From contig CAYXKC010000073.1 of NCBI GenBank assembly GCA_964465295.1, positions 1 through 8,030 of the forward strand: a stretch of 8,030 bases of DNA, given 5' to 3'. A program made the translations under genes and the position numbers. This stretch comes from Methanolacinia sp964465295. Lineage in GTDB: Archaea > Halobacteriota > Methanomicrobia > Methanomicrobiales > Methanomicrobiaceae. Shown one piece after another: positions 7,844-8,030 of the stretch (the first letter of the stretch is position 1; each line of letters opens with the position of its first letter). A model generated the notes under the pieces. The model worked only from the letters and a program-made list of their open reading frames with translations, made no database searches and was not told the origin of the DNA.

Positions 7844-7849
7844 AGGTGA
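7844..7849 (+). promoter_or_regulatory. Shine-Dalgarno site of the small zinc-ribbon gene
   Basis: AGGTGA, complementary to the 3' end of archaeal 16S rRNA, lies 4 nt before the ATG at 7854. It sets the start codon of the small gene. It also implies a leadered mRNA, unlike the two kinases. Confidence 0.65.
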
Positions 7850-7853
7850 AAAA

Positions 7854-8021
7854 ATGACTGATAATATTCCTCCGGGACGCGGCATGGGAAGACAGAGAAG
7901 AGGCAATCCGCCGACAGCCTGTGTCTGTCCGCAATGCGGTTACGAAGCAGAAAAAACCCTGGGAGTTCCCTGCAGGGACCAGAAATGCCCGAAATGCGGC
8001 AGTATTATGATCGGGAAATAA
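7854..8021 (+). CDS. Small six-cysteine zinc-ribbon-like protein
   Basis: A complete 55-residue ORF with an ATG, a good ribosome-binding site (7844-7849) and a TAA stop. Seen: a Gly/Arg/Pro-rich, basic N-terminal tail (residues 6-20) and two knuckles, CVCPQCG at 23-29 (Cys23, Cys25, Cys28) and CRDQKCPKCG at 40-49 (Cys40, Cys45, Cys48). Two CPxCG knuckles are the classic zinc-ribbon signature and would bind one zinc ion; the two additional cysteines (23 or 25, and 40) could instead support an iron-sulfur or redox role. From memory, similar tiny proteins with a Gly/Arg-rich head and CxCPxCG ribbon are frequent in methanogens and other anaerobes, often unannotated; I know of no assigned function. 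It is transcribed divergently from the second kinase across 125 bp, so shared regulation is possible but not shown. An RNA-binding or protein-binding role is only a guess from the basic tail. Confidence 0.85.
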   Translation: MTDNIPPGRGMGRQRRGNPPTACVCPQCGYEAEKTLGVPCRDQKCPKCGSIMIGK

Positions 8022-8023
8022 TC

Positions 8024-8028
8024 TTTTT
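8024..8028 (+). terminator. Short T run after the small gene
   Basis: Five T residues begin 3 nt after the stop codon of the small gene. This could be the start of a U-tract terminator, but the window ends at 8030 and the tract may not be complete. Confidence 0.25.
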
Positions 8029-8030
8029 AG

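Noticed and set aside
7676..7906. Minus-strand ORF covering the divergent promoter region
   Set aside because: It overlaps the zinc-ribbon gene and the kinase start, lacks recognisable motifs, and would span the predicted TATA box.

Overview
The window reads as chromosomal DNA from a methanogenic archaeon, most likely of the order Methanomicrobiales (a Methanoplanus/Methanolacinia-like genome is my best guess). Three things point there: soluble multi-PAS histidine kinases whose phosphoacceptor motif is T-R-H-D-I-L-N-Q, archaeal BRE/TATA promoters about 30 bp before start codons with no ribosome-binding site, and a small Cys-rich protein of a type common in methanogens. The lineage is inferred from motifs, not from a database search.

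Layout. (1) Positions 1-1905 (+) hold the 3' part of a UvrD/Rep-type superfamily 1 DNA helicase fused to a RecB/Cas4-like nuclease with a probable 4Fe-4S cluster. Its start lies left of the window. (2) Positions 1906-2017 are a short intergenic region with a T-tract (probable terminator), a 17-bp inverted repeat and a BRE/TATA box. (3) Positions 2018-5477 (+) hold a very large cytoplasmic sensor kinase with about seven PAS domains. It is interrupted by a 100-N assembly gap (3974-4073) lying inside a tandem pair of near-identical PAS domains. (4) Positions 5485-7728 (-) hold a second, paralogous kinase: a degenerate receiver, three PAS domains and the same catalytic module. It converges on the first kinase with 7 bp between stop codons. 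(5) Positions 7729-7853 are a divergent promoter region. (6) Positions 7854-8021 (+) hold a 55-residue six-cysteine zinc-ribbon-like protein, too short for ordinary ORF calling.

The two kinases share a closely similar C-terminal module and differ in their sensory fronts, so they look like products of duplication followed by shuffling of input domains. No response regulator with an intact phosphoacceptor and no DNA-binding output gene is in the window, so both appear to be orphan kinases here. The helicase-nuclease is probably an unrelated repair gene and the zinc-ribbon protein is an independent neighbour.

I found no CRISPR array, mobile element, tRNA or rRNA. I see no strong case for a wholly new system. 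The points most worth checking are the gap inside the PAS repeat, the receiver with Glu at the phosphorylation site, the abutting convergent paralogues and the paired leaderless-type promoters.
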